From NCBI GenBank assembly GCA_947377285.1, contig CANCFT010000024.1:1-53180 (forward strand): a stretch of DNA of 53,180 nt. Direction: 5' to 3'. The position numbers and the translations under genes are program-made. This document shows positions 17,167 through 26,408 of the stretch, piece after piece (within the stretch, counting starts at the first letter, position 1; every line of letters starts with the position of its first letter). The stretch comes from Bacteriovoracaceae bacterium (GTDB taxonomy: Bacteria; Bdellovibrionota; Bacteriovoracia; Bacteriovoracales; Bacteriovoracaceae). Below the pieces are notes generated by a model. It had not been told where the DNA came from and ran no database searches. It saw nothing but the letters and a program-made list of their open reading frames with translations.

Positions 17167-17982
17167 CTAAATTAAAGTCGGATTTTCGGGATTAAACAAG
17201 TGAATATTCAAAGTAAAAGCAGAGACTTTCATTTTTAAAGAATACTCTTTTGACAATTCAGGTGCGGGGGCGACGTTCCACCACCAGGATTCTTGAGCCT
17301 CAGGTAGAGAAAAATTAATATAAGGCTTTTGGATTTCAATGAGCTCGTCATTAGCGGGACCATAATAATGACTTTCAAGATCAGTGATTAATAGTACAGG
17401 GCAAGAAAATTGTGAAATGTATTTGTAATGATCCGCGCTCACTTGATAACAGAATGTCTCTAGTTCAAGTTCAGTTAGTTTTGGATTTGCTTTATTTTCC
17501 AAATATTTTTTTAGGTGGTAGGGAAGTTGCGACAATAAATTGGCAGAGATGACTAATGAATAATGATTATTTAATAGTAGCGAAGGAATTTTATTAAAAA
17601 TTTTTTTGGTTCTTAGAATTTCTACTTCTAATTCAGTAATATCTGCTTCAATAAAAAAAACATTTTTTAAGTGGGCATATTTATTTTTAATAGTTTTTAA
17701 ATGAACGACATCGACAAGATCTACTCGGTCAAACTGACTGGCCAAGTCAATAATAGGGATTTCATGGAGAGGGCCAGATCCTAAAATAAGGACTGAATTT
17801 TTTGTTTCAACTTTATTCATTTCTTGAATGATAAAATTTTTACAATGAGTGCGATGAGAGAGCCAAAATTTGTGGCAACGTTTTTCTCTTTGAATGAGTG
17901 AGATACTTTCATAGAGATGTCCCATGGCCCGGGCTTCTTTAGTTGATTTGGCCGTGAGATAAGTGAGAATTTCGTTTAACAT
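17167..17982 (-). CDS. Methyltransferase-like Rossmann-fold protein, function unknown
   Basis: A 271-residue cytoplasmic protein with a Rossmann-type glycine loop, VLILGSGPLHEIP (near 83-95), and an acidic residue at the end of the next strand (VDLVDVVHL). Both are in the places expected of a class I S-adenosylmethionine methyltransferase. The rest shows no specific family motif, and the substrate cannot be inferred. A Trp-rich patch (ESWWWNVAP) lies near the C-terminus. It sits directly upstream of murJ and downstream of the motAB cluster in the same direction. Confidence 0.6.
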   Translation of the reverse strand: MLNEILTYLTAKSTKEARAMGHLYESISLIQREKRCHKFWLSHRTHCKNFIIQEMNKVETKNSVLILGSGPLHEIPIIDLASQFDRVDLVDVVHLKTIKNKYAHLKNVFFIEADITELEVEILRTKKIFNKIPSLLLNNHYSLVISANLLSQLPYHLKKYLENKANPKLTELELETFCYQVSADHYKYISQFSCPVLLITDLESHYYGPANDELIEIQKPYINFSLPEAQESWWWNVAPAPELSKEYSLKMKVSAFTLNIHLFNPENPTLI

Positions 17983-18010
17983 TTAGAAAGTTTAACGTAA
18001 AAAAACTTAA

Positions 18011-18274
18011 TTAAGCAGCTTTTTTGTGAGAAGTTTTATGATTTTGATAATTAACATATGAAGGAATGCGAGCTTGGATTAAGTCCCAAAGTTTTTTTTC
18101 ACCGAAACCATCTGTTGCGGCTAAAGTCATTAATTCATTTATTTTATATTCTAGGATTTCGTAGTTGATAGTGAGATTATAAACATGTTCACTTTCACTC
18201 AATGCCTCTTCAATTTCTTGGAGATAGTACTGGGCCAATTGGTGAGTGCTAAGTTCTAATTTGTCTTGAACCAT
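18011..18274 (-). CDS. Small acidic protein of unknown function
   Basis: An 87-residue protein that I do not recognise. It has no signal peptide or membrane segment. The sequence is predicted largely helical and acidic (HQLAQYYLQEIEEALSESE) with a basic end (HKTSHKKAA). Its place in the motA-motB-murJ run, on the same strand and 70 bases after motB, suggests co-transcription with the stator genes. A short GGAAA lies upstream of the ATG. Confidence 0.6.
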   Translation of the reverse strand: MVQDKLELSTHQLAQYYLQEIEEALSESEHVYNLTINYEILEYKINELMTLAATDGFGEKKLWDLIQARIPSYVNYQNHKTSHKKAA

Positions 18275-18344
18275 TCCATTTTTCCATGAACAAGATGACT
18301 GATTACTCTTGTCGGAATAATTAATGGATTACTTTAGTCAGTAT

Positions 18345-19109
18345 TTAAAGATTTTTATGCCGAAGGATAAATTCAACCCGACGGTTGACATTTATGCCCT
18401 TAGATTCCTCTTCTGAAGAGGTAACGGTGCTTGAATCGGCCGATGGGGTGAGTTGGTCTGGTCTGACTCTAAAGTCTTTAATGAGTGAGTTCCTAATGGC
18501 CATGGCCCTTTTAAAAGCTAAATCCCAATTGGCCTGATCCGTTTCGCCTTCACCTTTTTCAGTGTGACCAACAATTGAGACGCCGCCTTCATAATTTTTA
18601 AAGACATCAGCTAGCTTAGATAAATATTTTTTACCTTCATAAGAAATTTCAGTCGATCCGAATTGAAAAATGATATTTCCAGGTATCGCAAATTTTAAAT
18701 ACTCAGCGGTGAAGTCTTCACTGAAGGCATTTCCATCGAAGAGTTCAGTAACCAATTTACTTAAAACTTTATGCTCTTGAAGAAAGACAGGTTTAGGACG
18801 AGCGGGTTCAACTACATCTTTTTCATCAAACTGGCCTTCGCCACCACTTAAAACTGAGTTATTTGAGTTTGGTGTATTACCACTTTTTCCAAGGGAGTCA
18901 CTTCCTCCTTTGAAGATTGTCACGGTCGTAAAATAATTTGCGATGGCTTTTTTAGTTTCTTCGTCAGCTCCCATGAGCCACATAACGAGGAAGAAACACA
19001 TCATAGCGGTCATGAAGTCGGCGAAAGCAACTTTCCATGCTCCACCGTGGGCACCAGCGTGACCTTTATTAATTTTCTTAATAATGATGGGTGCTTTTTC
19101 ATCGGCCAT
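18345..19109 (-). CDS. motB: Flagellar stator protein MotB
   Basis: Peptidoglycan-anchored half of the proton-driven flagellar stator. Residue Asp31 in FADFMTAMMCFFLVMWLM is the proton-binding aspartate at the start of the single membrane helix. The C-terminal half is an OmpA-like peptidoglycan-binding domain (IIFQFGSTEIS, VGHTEKGE, RAMAIRN, NVNRRVEF). The Gly/Ser/Asn-rich stretch after the helix is the plug/linker region. AAGGAA lies before the ATG. It starts 29 bases after motA. Confidence 0.95.
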   Translation of the reverse strand: MADEKAPIIIKKINKGHAGAHGGAWKVAFADFMTAMMCFFLVMWLMGADEETKKAIANYFTTVTIFKGGSDSLGKSGNTPNSNNSVLSGGEGQFDEKDVVEPARPKPVFLQEHKVLSKLVTELFDGNAFSEDFTAEYLKFAIPGNIIFQFGSTEISYEGKKYLSKLADVFKNYEGGVSIVGHTEKGEGETDQANWDLAFKRAMAIRNSLIKDFRVRPDQLTPSADSSTVTSSEEESKGINVNRRVEFILRHKNL

Positions 19110-19138
19110 GATGAACGATTCCTTAGATTGCAGTTAAA

Positions 19139-19996
19139 TTATTTTTTACCCACATTAGCTGTTGCTTCATCAACTTCTTTAAAAGTTGGTCTAAATTCAA
19201 GAGGTATTGAACGGCGACCAAATTCAGCACAAACTTTTGCGTTTACTCCTTTAGCATAAGCCAGAAGACAGATCTTTGCAGTATTTACAAATTTTGCCTC
19301 CTCACCCATGATCGTTTCAATTTTGGCAACCATTGGCTGAATATATCCGTAGGCAATTAAGATCCCTAAAAGTGTACCAACCAGGGCCGCACCAACAGAG
19401 TGACCAATTACTTCCTTCCCTTGATCAAGTTTCCCCATGGTAATAACAACCCCTAGAACCGCCGCAACGATTCCCAGCCCCGGGAAAGCATCCCCAGTTC
19501 TGTTTAGAGTAGAAACCAAATGGTGTTCAGCTTCGTGAACCGAATCTAAATCTGAGTTCATTAGATCTTCTAAATCATACGGGGATAAAGAAGAAGCAAT
19601 CTGAACTTTTAGTGTGTCACAAATAAAATCGATCGCATGATGATTGTGAAGCACGGCCGGATATCTTTTAAAAATTTCTGAACCTTCTGGATTTTCTACA
19701 TGAGGCTCAATAGAGATTGGGTTCGCTGAGGCCATCTTGATAAGTTCAAACATACATTGAAGCATTTCAATATAAGACTGTTTATTTACCCCAGATCCTT
19801 TTAGGATTTGCAAAACCCGTTGGACAATTTCTTTAAACATATGAGGACTTCCGCATATGATCAGCGTTCCGAGGGCCGATCCTCCAATGATAAGAAGCTC
19901 AAGAGGCTGAACGAGGGCCGCAATATTTCCACCTTCGAGTAAGTATCCCAAGACAACACACACCAAGACAAAGATTCCACCGACAATCGACAACAT
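19139..19996 (-). CDS. motA: Flagellar stator protein MotA
   Basis: Ion-channel and rotor-contact half of the stator, with four membrane segments. The N-terminal pair is near 3-20 and 28-48, and the C-terminal pair (GDAFPGLGIVAAVLGVVITM and VGAALVGTLLGILIAYGYIQP) surrounds the proton path. The cytoplasmic loop between them carries the charged residues that meet FliG. The start chosen is ATG 19996, behind GGAGGA with seven bases of spacing, rather than an in-frame TTG five codons upstream. A sigma-28-like promoter lies 28-55 bases upstream. Confidence 0.95.
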   Translation of the reverse strand: MLSIVGGIFVLVCVVLGYLLEGGNIAALVQPLELLIIGGSALGTLIICGSPHMFKEIVQRVLQILKGSGVNKQSYIEMLQCMFELIKMASANPISIEPHVENPEGSEIFKRYPAVLHNHHAIDFICDTLKVQIASSLSPYDLEDLMNSDLDSVHEAEHHLVSTLNRTGDAFPGLGIVAAVLGVVITMGKLDQGKEVIGHSVGAALVGTLLGILIAYGYIQPMVAKIETIMGEEAKFVNTAKICLLAYAKGVNAKVCAEFGRRSIPLEFRPTFKEVDEATANVGKK

Positions 19997-20023
19997 AAAA
20001 TATTCCTCCAAAGAATTAATTAG

Positions 20024-20051
20024 TTATCGGTGGCGTTTGAAAAAAGCTTTA
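20024..20051 (-). promoter_or_regulatory. Sigma-28 (FliA)-type promoter of motAB
   Basis: On the minus strand TAAAG (20047-20051) is followed, after a spacer one base longer than the enteric consensus, by ACCGATAA (core CCGATAA at 20024-20030). This matches the TAAA/GCCGATAA elements of flagellar late promoters. The predicted start is near 20017, just ahead of the motA ribosome-binding site. Confidence 0.65.
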
Positions 20052-20120
20052 AAATTTGAAAACTTAATCGTACTGGACTTAATCTGTCTGGATAATTTGT
20101 GAGATAAAAAAACTATTCTC

Positions 20121-20149
20121 TTGGACATTTTCACGAATAAAAATAAAAT
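20121..20149 (+). promoter_or_regulatory. Promoter of the membrane methyltransferase gene, probably leaderless
   Basis: TTGGAC (20121-20126), a 17-base spacer and TAAAAT (20144-20149). The ATG begins only seven bases after the -10 hexamer, so the mRNA should begin at the start codon; there is no ribosome-binding site. Confidence 0.6.
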
Positions 20150-20155
20150 ACTTTT

Positions 20156-20926
20156 ATGATTAGTAAAATAATGCCTAATAAACAATTCAAAAATTTCCCT
20201 TTAATAGGTGCAGTATTTGCTCAGGTAATAAGTTTAGTTATTATTAAACTATTCATTGAAGGATTTTCACTAAAATTGACTTCGATTAGTTATGCCATTA
20301 TCCAAGGATTCACAGCTGCTCTTATTTCTCAAGGGGTATTTAAACTTCCTAAATGGTTTTTAACAATTTCTCTTTTGTTTCCATTTTTATTTCTCTTAGC
20401 TTTTAAGTTTATCCATTTTTCAAATAGCATTTATGGCGTTCTTTTTCTTTTTTTTTCGCTGACTTTTTCACATACTTTAAAAGAGCGAGTGCCTTTATAT
20501 CTGACTAATCAAAAAACGTATGAAGCTCTAAAAAAAATTCTTGCTCAAAATAATGCGAGCACTTTTCTAGATTTAGGCTCAGGCCTTGGAGGAGTCGTGC
20601 GTTCACTTTCTTCTTTAAAAGTAAAATCAATTGGAGTCGAGAGCGCTCCGCTTTTATGGGGATTATCTACACTTTTATCAATGATCACTTTGCGCGGAAA
20701 AATTCTAAGGCAAAATATTTGGAATACCAATCTCGGAGAGTATGATGTGGTTTATGCTTTTTTATCTCCAGCGATCATGACCAAGCTATATATTAAAGTA
20801 AAAAAAGAAATGAAGAAGGGGAGTCTATTTGTTTCAAATAGTTTTGAAGTAGATGGCGTTACAGCGGATGAAATTTGGCAGTTGGATGATAAGAGGCAGA
20901 CGGAGCTTTTTATTTATAAGGTTTGA
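20156..20926 (+). CDS. Membrane-anchored class I methyltransferase
   Basis: Residues 1 to about 110 hold four hydrophobic segments; residues about 125-256 form a class I S-adenosylmethionine-binding domain. The cofactor loop is FLDLGSGLGGVV, and the acidic residue of the second strand is in IGVESAP. The RVPLYLTNQKTYEAL segment linking membrane part and catalytic part recurs in uncharacterised proteins of this layout. The substrate is unknown; attachment to the inner membrane suggests a membrane protein, quinone or lipid target. The start agrees with the promoter immediately upstream. Confidence 0.75.
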   Translation: MISKIMPNKQFKNFPLIGAVFAQVISLVIIKLFIEGFSLKLTSISYAIIQGFTAALISQGVFKLPKWFLTISLLFPFLFLLAFKFIHFSNSIYGVLFLFFSLTFSHTLKERVPLYLTNQKTYEALKKILAQNNASTFLDLGSGLGGVVRSLSSLKVKSIGVESAPLLWGLSTLLSMITLRGKILRQNIWNTNLGEYDVVYAFLSPAIMTKLYIKVKKEMKKGSLFVSNSFEVDGVTADEIWQLDDKRQTELFIYKV

Positions 20927-21035
20927 TGTAATTGCCTATATTTTTTGTCAGTCAATTTTTCAATTAAACCAATTTCGCCCAATAATATCAGCCAAAATCA
21001 CAAATATATTTATTTTTATGATATCCTTTCTACCT

Positions 21036-23237
21036 ATGAAGTCTCTCACTTACATCACAGTAATCCTCTCCTTATTGGCCCAACCACTGAGTTTTGCAGA
21101 CGATACAAGCACTCCTCTAAGCACTGAAGAACAATCGGCCCTAAGCAAATTAGGCATCCCACCAGAAGAGGCTAAAAATTTAACGGCTCAAAATCTAAAA
21201 CAAAAATTACAAGATTCTATCAACACCAAGATAGAACCGAAAATTAATGAAATTAAAAATACGTTAAATAAAACTCAAGATGATTTAAAAAAGGATGCGA
21301 CCAATATTGCCAAGGGATACTTAGCTTCAACAGTATCTCTTTTTGCCGCGGCCTTATTGGCACCTCAAGTACTGATGGTTTGTAAAACCAAACCTTCGGC
21401 CTTAATTTATGTTGGAACTTCGGCACTTTATATTTTATCTGAAATAGCCACTTTGAAAACTCTGAAGGCCAGTCAGTTGGCCGAAATTGAAGTGGTCAAT
21501 GATTTAAAAGTTGATCAAGATAAAAGTATTCAAGAAAATGTTAAAGTTGTGAAAGCAAAAGTTGACGCTCAAGTTGGCTACTTAAAAACTTATAAAAGTA
21601 CATTAGATAATTATTTTGAAGCGCTAAAAAAGAAATCGAGAAATGCAAAAATGGCAAGCATTGGCTACCTTGCATCATCAGCTGCGGCCGTGGCCGAACA
21701 AATGGATTGGTTTAGTGGAGGAGGAAATTGTCATGTTACAAATAATGATGGTTCTCTGCAATCTCCTCGGTCACTTGTTTTTTCGAAAAAATTTGACGAG
21801 CGCACTATACAATATATTAATAATGCCAAAACAAATGAAGACAAATGGGCCATCTACTACGAATGGGAATCCTATAAATTTGGTGCCAATCGATCGATAA
21901 CAAATAAAGATTACGAAAGCCTAAAAAAGATTCCTTCAAATTTATCTGAGAAATCTCTTAGTGCAATCCTTGTAATAGGAATACATACAATTCAAAATCA
22001 AATTGTAAAGAGTGCATTTTCAGAAGCAGAGGCATCAGAAAAAGTTGCAGTCGCTCCAAGTCTTAAAGATGATAAAATGGCCGATTGGTATGGCGATTTA
22101 GATAAACTAGGAATTGTTGGGGGACTGGCCACTAACGTCGTTGGATTTATGATCACCGGGCAAATTACATTTTTAAATAGTATTATGCTCAGTGGAACTT
22201 CTCGCGCCATTACCTTTGGAGTTCAAAGTGCACTGGCCTATACCGCGAGTAAAATGTTTGACGATGGGGCCGACGGATTGATTGAAAAAATGGTCTTATT
22301 AGAAAAAGTGATCGATGAAATTGATAAAGGGGCACATATAGGACTAGATGCTTTAGTTCCAGGCGATGTTGACTGCCAACATCTTCAAGAAATAGCAGCT
22401 AAAATAGGTGTGCCTTCAAGTAAACTGATTAATCAAATGACTCTGCGTGAAGCGGGACAATATATCGAAAAAATAAAAGAGACGGCCAATGATAAATTAA
22501 ATGCAGCAGACTACGGATTTATTAATTCTTATGCCGACAAACTTCAAAGTAAATCGGAAACTCCGATTGCACCTGCTTCAACTCCTACTGAAAAGACCAC
22601 AAGTTTTATCGATTGGATTTTTTCTAAAGCCAATGCCTCTACTGAAATCTTAACTCACGCACTTCAATTTCCAAAATCGACTCACCCTAAAATGACAAGC
22701 TTCAATCAATATTTAGGAATTTATGAATCTTATTCGGAAGGGGTTGTTAAGAACAATCCTCGGATGAGGGAGCTGAATGCTCGAGCGTTAACTCGCAATA
22801 AATCTACTATTGCCAATTTTAGGAATGAGTTGTTTGCCAAAAAAAATAATGTTTCATACCAAGATATAGAAAAGAAAAAAATTAAAGAATACATGGACTC
22901 ATTTGATAATTATTACTCAAAACTTTCACCCGCAGCTAAAAGTGAAATGAATAATTTATCAATGCCTTTGAGTTCACTTAAAGCGATTGAAGCTAAGCCT
23001 GGGTTAGACCAAAATGACAAACTAGTTTTAATGAATTTAATTAAAAAACTTGAATTAAGTGGTGCAGAAAAAACTAATCAAAAAGTCAGTCTGAATGAAC
23101 CTGTCACGCGCGAAGACTCAAAAGAAAGAACAAATTTTGAAGATCAATTTAATACAATCCACCCCAAAGAGTCAGAGCTCTTTGAAATTATCCATGTTCG
23201 TTACTTGAAATTTATTCAAAAGAATTTAGCAGAATAA
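21036..23237 (+). CDS. Large exported protein of unknown function
   Basis: A 733-residue protein that I cannot assign. It starts with a signal peptide (SLTYITVILSLLAQPLSFADD); an in-frame ATG six codons upstream (21018) is an alternative start, and a longer frame reaching back into the methyltransferase gene is not credible. Two hydrophobic stretches follow: about 90-110 (GYLASTVSLFAAALLAPQ) and about 360-400 (GGLATNVVGFMITGQ). Lys/Glu-rich helical regions, probably coiled coil, lie around 45-80, 145-175 and in the last 150 residues. This is consistent with a secreted or envelope helical protein with membrane-inserting segments. No catalytic motif is visible. Confidence 0.75.
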   Translation: MKSLTYITVILSLLAQPLSFADDTSTPLSTEEQSALSKLGIPPEEAKNLTAQNLKQKLQDSINTKIEPKINEIKNTLNKTQDDLKKDATNIAKGYLASTVSLFAAALLAPQVLMVCKTKPSALIYVGTSALYILSEIATLKTLKASQLAEIEVVNDLKVDQDKSIQENVKVVKAKVDAQVGYLKTYKSTLDNYFEALKKKSRNAKMASIGYLASSAAAVAEQMDWFSGGGNCHVTNNDGSLQSPRSLVFSKKFDERTIQYINNAKTNEDKWAIYYEWESYKFGANRSITNKDYESLKKIPSNLSEKSLSAILVIGIHTIQNQIVKSAFSEAEASEKVAVAPSLKDDKMADWYGDLDKLGIVGGLATNVVGFMITGQITFLNSIMLSGTSRAITFGVQSALAYTASKMFDDGADGLIEKMVLLEKVIDEIDKGAHIGLDALVPGDVDCQHLQEIAAKIGVPSSKLINQMTLREAGQYIEKIKETANDKLNAADYGFINSYADKLQSKSETPIAPASTPTEKTTSFIDWIFSKANASTEILTHALQFPKSTHPKMTSFNQYLGIYESYSEGVVKNNPRMRELNARALTRNKSTIANFRNELFAKKNNVSYQDIEKKKIKEYMDSFDNYYSKLSPAAKSEMNNLSMPLSSLKAIEAKPGLDQNDKLVLMNLIKKLELSGAEKTNQKVSLNEPVTREDSKERTNFEDQFNTIHPKESELFEIIHVRYLKFIQKNLAE

Positions 23238-23245
23238 TGAAAGAT

Positions 23246-23863
23246 TTAATCGTCCCACTCAACATCATCGTGAATAGTTACACCCGACACAGTGCGCTCT
23301 TTTTCTTTTTTGATAAATGGAAAACTGACCTGAGTGGTGCCTTCGAAGGTTTCTTCAAAAGCGATGGTGATTGTGCGTGGGACATTTTCCATTAAGGTTT
23401 TTAAGTATTGTCCATTTTTGATGGTATCTGGAACACTATCATCTTCAATCCCTTCGATCTCAATTTCCATCATAGGTTTATTCGATGTATTTTTAACAAT
23501 CAAGGCCGCTTGAATTTTATCTTTAGGAATCTCGCTAGTGAGGTTCCAAGATCCCAAATGGAAATAATCCAAATAAAAAACCGACTTTTCAAATTTTAGT
23601 TTTCTCGGAATTAAAAGAGACTGCATAAATTTGCGAGTTGAAGGATCTTTGGCCTTCTTCGCTAGTTTCTCGGCCAAATGACCATCTTCAACTCTGATAA
23701 TATAGGCACCAGGGTTTCTGGTCGATTGAAATAATAGGTATTGGAAGCCCAAACTAAAGAGAGTGAAAAGCTTTTGTTGGGGAAGATGAACGTGGATGGA
23801 ATCCGTTTCAATAAGAGTTTTGACGCCTTCATAGAGATCTTGCTTGCTCAGATCATTGCTCAT
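23246..23863 (-). CDS. Conserved-looking cytoplasmic protein of unknown function
   Basis: A 205-residue protein without signal peptide or membrane segment. The N-terminal half is helical and the second half reads as beta strands. Its overall pattern (a DSIHVHLPQQKLFTLFSLG opening and a mid-protein strand pair) recalls PilZ-related sequences, but no RxxxR or DxSxxG motif is present, so I do not call it one. The C-terminus is acidic (TIHDDVEWDD). It converges on the large exported protein gene with an eight-base gap. Confidence 0.65.
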   Translation of the reverse strand: MSNDLSKQDLYEGVKTLIETDSIHVHLPQQKLFTLFSLGFQYLLFQSTRNPGAYIIRVEDGHLAEKLAKKAKDPSTRKFMQSLLIPRKLKFEKSVFYLDYFHLGSWNLTSEIPKDKIQAALIVKNTSNKPMMEIEIEGIEDDSVPDTIKNGQYLKTLMENVPRTITIAFEETFEGTTQVSFPFIKKEKERTVSGVTIHDDVEWDD

Positions 23864-23908
23864 GGAAAGTTTAACCTTTTTAGTAAAATTTAATGTTCAA
23901 TCGGATTT

Positions 23909-23923
23909 GCCCAAAAATTGGGC
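23909..23923. promoter_or_regulatory. Short perfect inverted repeat between divergent genes
   Basis: GCCCAA-AAA-TTGGGC, a six-base-pair palindrome 46 bases upstream of the minus-strand gene and well upstream of the fusA promoter. It could be an operator or a small hairpin; nothing else supports either. Confidence 0.3.
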
Positions 23924-24038
23924 GAGGGAAAATTTTTAGAGAGTTTTCTAGGTCTTGTCAATTTGTTTGTAATGCTTCACGTTTATTAATTGAATCATTT
24001 GGTTCTGTCATTTTGTCAGCGATAACCTGTTTTCTTCA

Positions 24039-24067
24039 TTGACTCATCTCTCTAAATTTCTTATTAT
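24039..24067 (+). promoter_or_regulatory. Sigma-70-type promoter of fusA
   Basis: TTGACT (24039-24044), a 17-base spacer and TATTAT (24062-24067), in the 295-base gap before fusA. This would give a leader of about 85 bases. Confidence 0.65.
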
Positions 24068-24158
24068 CCAGGCTTTAAAACATTTATTAAAAACTTATTT
24101 TAAATAAATAAAGAATATTTTTTGACAACCATTTTTGGTTAAATTTTGGAGAATGATT

Positions 24159-26318
24159 ATGAAACTTATGGGAAGAACCAGAAACATTGGGATCTCAGCT
24201 CACATCGACTCAGGGAAAACGACTCTTACAGAGCGTATCCTTTTTTACTGTGACAAGATTCACAAGATTGAAGAAGTTCGCGGCGGTGGTGCCGGAGCGA
24301 CTATGGACCACATGGAACTTGAAAAAGAAAAAGGGATCACAATCACTTCAGCAGCAACAACTGTTTACTGGAAAGGGATTGACGAAAAAGGGATCACTTT
24401 TGCTGAAGATATAGACAAAGAATGCCGTATTAATATTATCGATACTCCAGGTCACGTTGACTTTACAGTAGAAGTTGAAAGATCTCTCCGCGTTCTTGAC
24501 GGAGCAATCTTAGTTCTTTGTTCAGTTTCTGGAGTTCAGTCTCAGTCAATCACGGTTGACCGTCAGATGAAGAGATACTCGGTTCCAAGAATGGCCTTCT
24601 TAAACAAGATGGACCGTATGGGAGCTAACCCTCATAAAGGTGTAGCTGCTTTAAAAGAAAAACTTTACCACAATGCAGTTCTTATGCAATTGCCTATTGG
24701 AGCTGAAGAAAACTTCAATGGTGTTGTTGATCTAATTACGAGAGAAGCTTACTACTTCGACGGAGAAAACGGAGAAAAAGTAAGAGTCGCAGCTATTCCA
24801 GCTGACATGGTTGATGATGTAGAAGCATTCAGAGAAAAACTTCTTGATGCTGCTTCAGAGTTTGACGACGTTTTAGTTGAAAAAATTCTTGGTGGTGAAG
24901 TTGTATCTGAAGCTGAAATTCATGAAGCTGTGAAAAAAGGTGTTCGTTCATTAAAATTGACTCCAGTTTTCATGGGATCTGCTTTCAAAAATAAAGGTGT
25001 TCAACTTCTTCTTAATGCTGTTGCAAGATACCTTCCTTCTCCTCTTACTTGTAAGAGACCAATTGCTATCGATAACGATACAAAAGAAAAAATCGAACTT
25101 ATTCCAGATGGAACAAAGCCACTTGTTTGTATGGCGTTTAAAATTACTGACGAACAATTTGGTCAGTTAACTTATACTCGTATTTACCAAGGGACTTTAA
25201 ATAAAGGTGACACAATCACTAACACTCGTACTAAGAAAAGAGTGCGCGTAGGTCGTATCGTTCGTATGAACGCTAACGCTCGTGAGAACATCGAAACTGT
25301 AGGTTCAGGGGACATCATCGCGATCATCGGTATCGACTGTGCTTCTGGGGATACATTTGTTGGAGACGACAAATTAGACCATTTATCATGTGAAGGAATG
25401 CACGTAGCAGCTGCTGTTATCGAGCTTTCAATCTCTGTTAAAGATAAAGATCAACAAACTCGTCTTTCAAAAGGTCTACAAAGATTTATGAAAGAAGACC
25501 CAACTTTCCATGTTTTTACAGATGAAGAATCTGCTGAAACAAGAATTGCTGGTATGGGAGAGCTTCACTTAGAAATTTACGTAGAAAGATTGAAACGTGA
25601 ATACAACTGTGACGTTCAAGTTGGTGCTCCTCAAGTTAACTATAGAGAGACAATTCGCCAAGAAGCTAAGTTTGATTACCTTCATAAGAAGCAAACTGGT
25701 GGTTCTGGTCAATTCGGTCAAGTTGTTGGGATTATCAAGCCATTATTAGAAGAAAACAAAGAAGACGAAAAACAAGTCTTTAAATTTTACAATGAAATCA
25801 AAGGTGGATCTATCCCTAATGAATTCATTGGTTCATGTGAAAAAGGATTTAACGATGTAATGGATAAAGGTCCTCTAGGAGCTTTCCCATTAATAAACGT
25901 TGAAGTTTACCTTCAAGACGGTCGCTACCATGACGTAGATTCATCTGATTTAGCGTTCAGAATTGCAGCTCGTATGGCAATGAGACAAGCGGTTAAGGCT
26001 GCAAGTCCTGTTATTTTAGAGCCAATCATGAAAGTTGAAGTTGAAACTCCTGATGAATACCAAGGGGGCGTTATTGGAGATCTTTCTTCTAGAAGAGGGA
26101 TTATCCAAGCATCTGAATCAAATGATACTGGAGAAGTTACCATCAACGCTCTGATCCCGTTATCAGAAATGTTTGGTTACTCAACAGTACTTCGTTCGAT
26201 GTCAGCTGGTAAAGCGTCTTACACTATGGAATTTGCAAAATATGCAGAATGTCCAAACAACGTAGCTGAAAAAGTTATTGCAGAAAGAAAAGATAAGCTA
26301 GCTGCTCAAGCAGAATAG
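24159..26318 (+). CDS. fusA: Translation elongation factor G, mitochondrial EFG1-like (spdEFG1) type
   Basis: GTPase that drives translocation on the ribosome. G motifs are visible: AHIDSGKTT (G1), ITI in the switch region, DTPGHVDF (G3) and NKMD (G4), followed by EF-G domains II-V. The switch I stretch [30 protein letters not shown] and the domain II segment [10 protein letters not shown] resemble mitochondrial EFG1 and the spirochaete/planctomycete/delta-proteobacterial spdEFG1 group more than E. coli EF-G. Members of that pair of subfamilies may split translocation and recycling between two proteins, so a second EF-G elsewhere is expected. The start is ATG 24159, seven bases after GGAG; upstream ATG 24153 is too close. 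Codon use is optimised, as expected for a highly expressed gene. Confidence 0.95.
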   Translation: MKLMGRTRNIGISAHIDSGKTTLTERILFYCDKIHKIEEVRGGGAGATMDHMELEKEKGITITSAATTVYWKGIDEKGITFAEDIDKECRINIIDTPGHVDFTVEVERSLRVLDGAILVLCSVSGVQSQSITVDRQMKRYSVPRMAFLNKMDRMGANPHKGVAALKEKLYHNAVLMQLPIGAEENFNGVVDLITREAYYFDGENGEKVRVAAIPADMVDDVEAFREKLLDAASEFDDVLVEKILGGEVVSEAEIHEAVKKGVRSLKLTPVFMGSAFKNKGVQLLLNAVARYLPSPLTCKRPIAIDNDTKEKIELIPDGTKPLVCMAFKITDEQFGQLTYTRIYQGTLNKGDTITNTRTKKRVRVGRIVRMNANARENIETVGSGDIIAIIGIDCASGDTFVGDDKLDHLSCEGMHVAAAVIELSISVKDKDQQTRLSKGLQRFMKEDPTFHVFTDEESAETRIAGMGELHLEIYVERLKREYNCDVQVGAPQVNYRETIRQEAKFDYLHKKQTGGSGQFGQVVGIIKPLLEENKEDEKQVFKFYNEIKGGSIPNEFIGSCEKGFNDVMDKGPLGAFPLINVEVYLQDGRYHDVDSSDLAFRIAARMAMRQAVKAASPVILEPIMKVEVETPDEYQGGVIGDLSSRRGIIQASESNDTGEVTINALIPLSEMFGYSTVLRSMSAGKASYTMEFAKYAECPNNVAEKVIAERKDKLAAQAE

Positions 26319-26328
26319 TTTTTAAAAG

Positions 26329-26354
26329 GCCTCCCTCAGGGGAGGCTTTTTTTT
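26329..26354 (+). terminator. Intrinsic terminator of fusA
   Basis: GCCTCCC and GGGAGGC form a seven-base-pair stem with a tight loop, followed by at least eight Ts. Confidence 0.9.
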
Positions 26355-26408
26355 GTTTATTTTTTGGGGACATGATAGAATAACCTAATACTTTCAGTAG
26401 AGGGGCTT

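Noticed and set aside
20853..21035. A 61-residue N-terminal extension of the large exported protein, overlapping the methyltransferase gene.
   Set aside because: The extension would bury the signal peptide and is a frame shadow of the upstream gene; ATG 21036 (or 21018) restores a normal exported protein.
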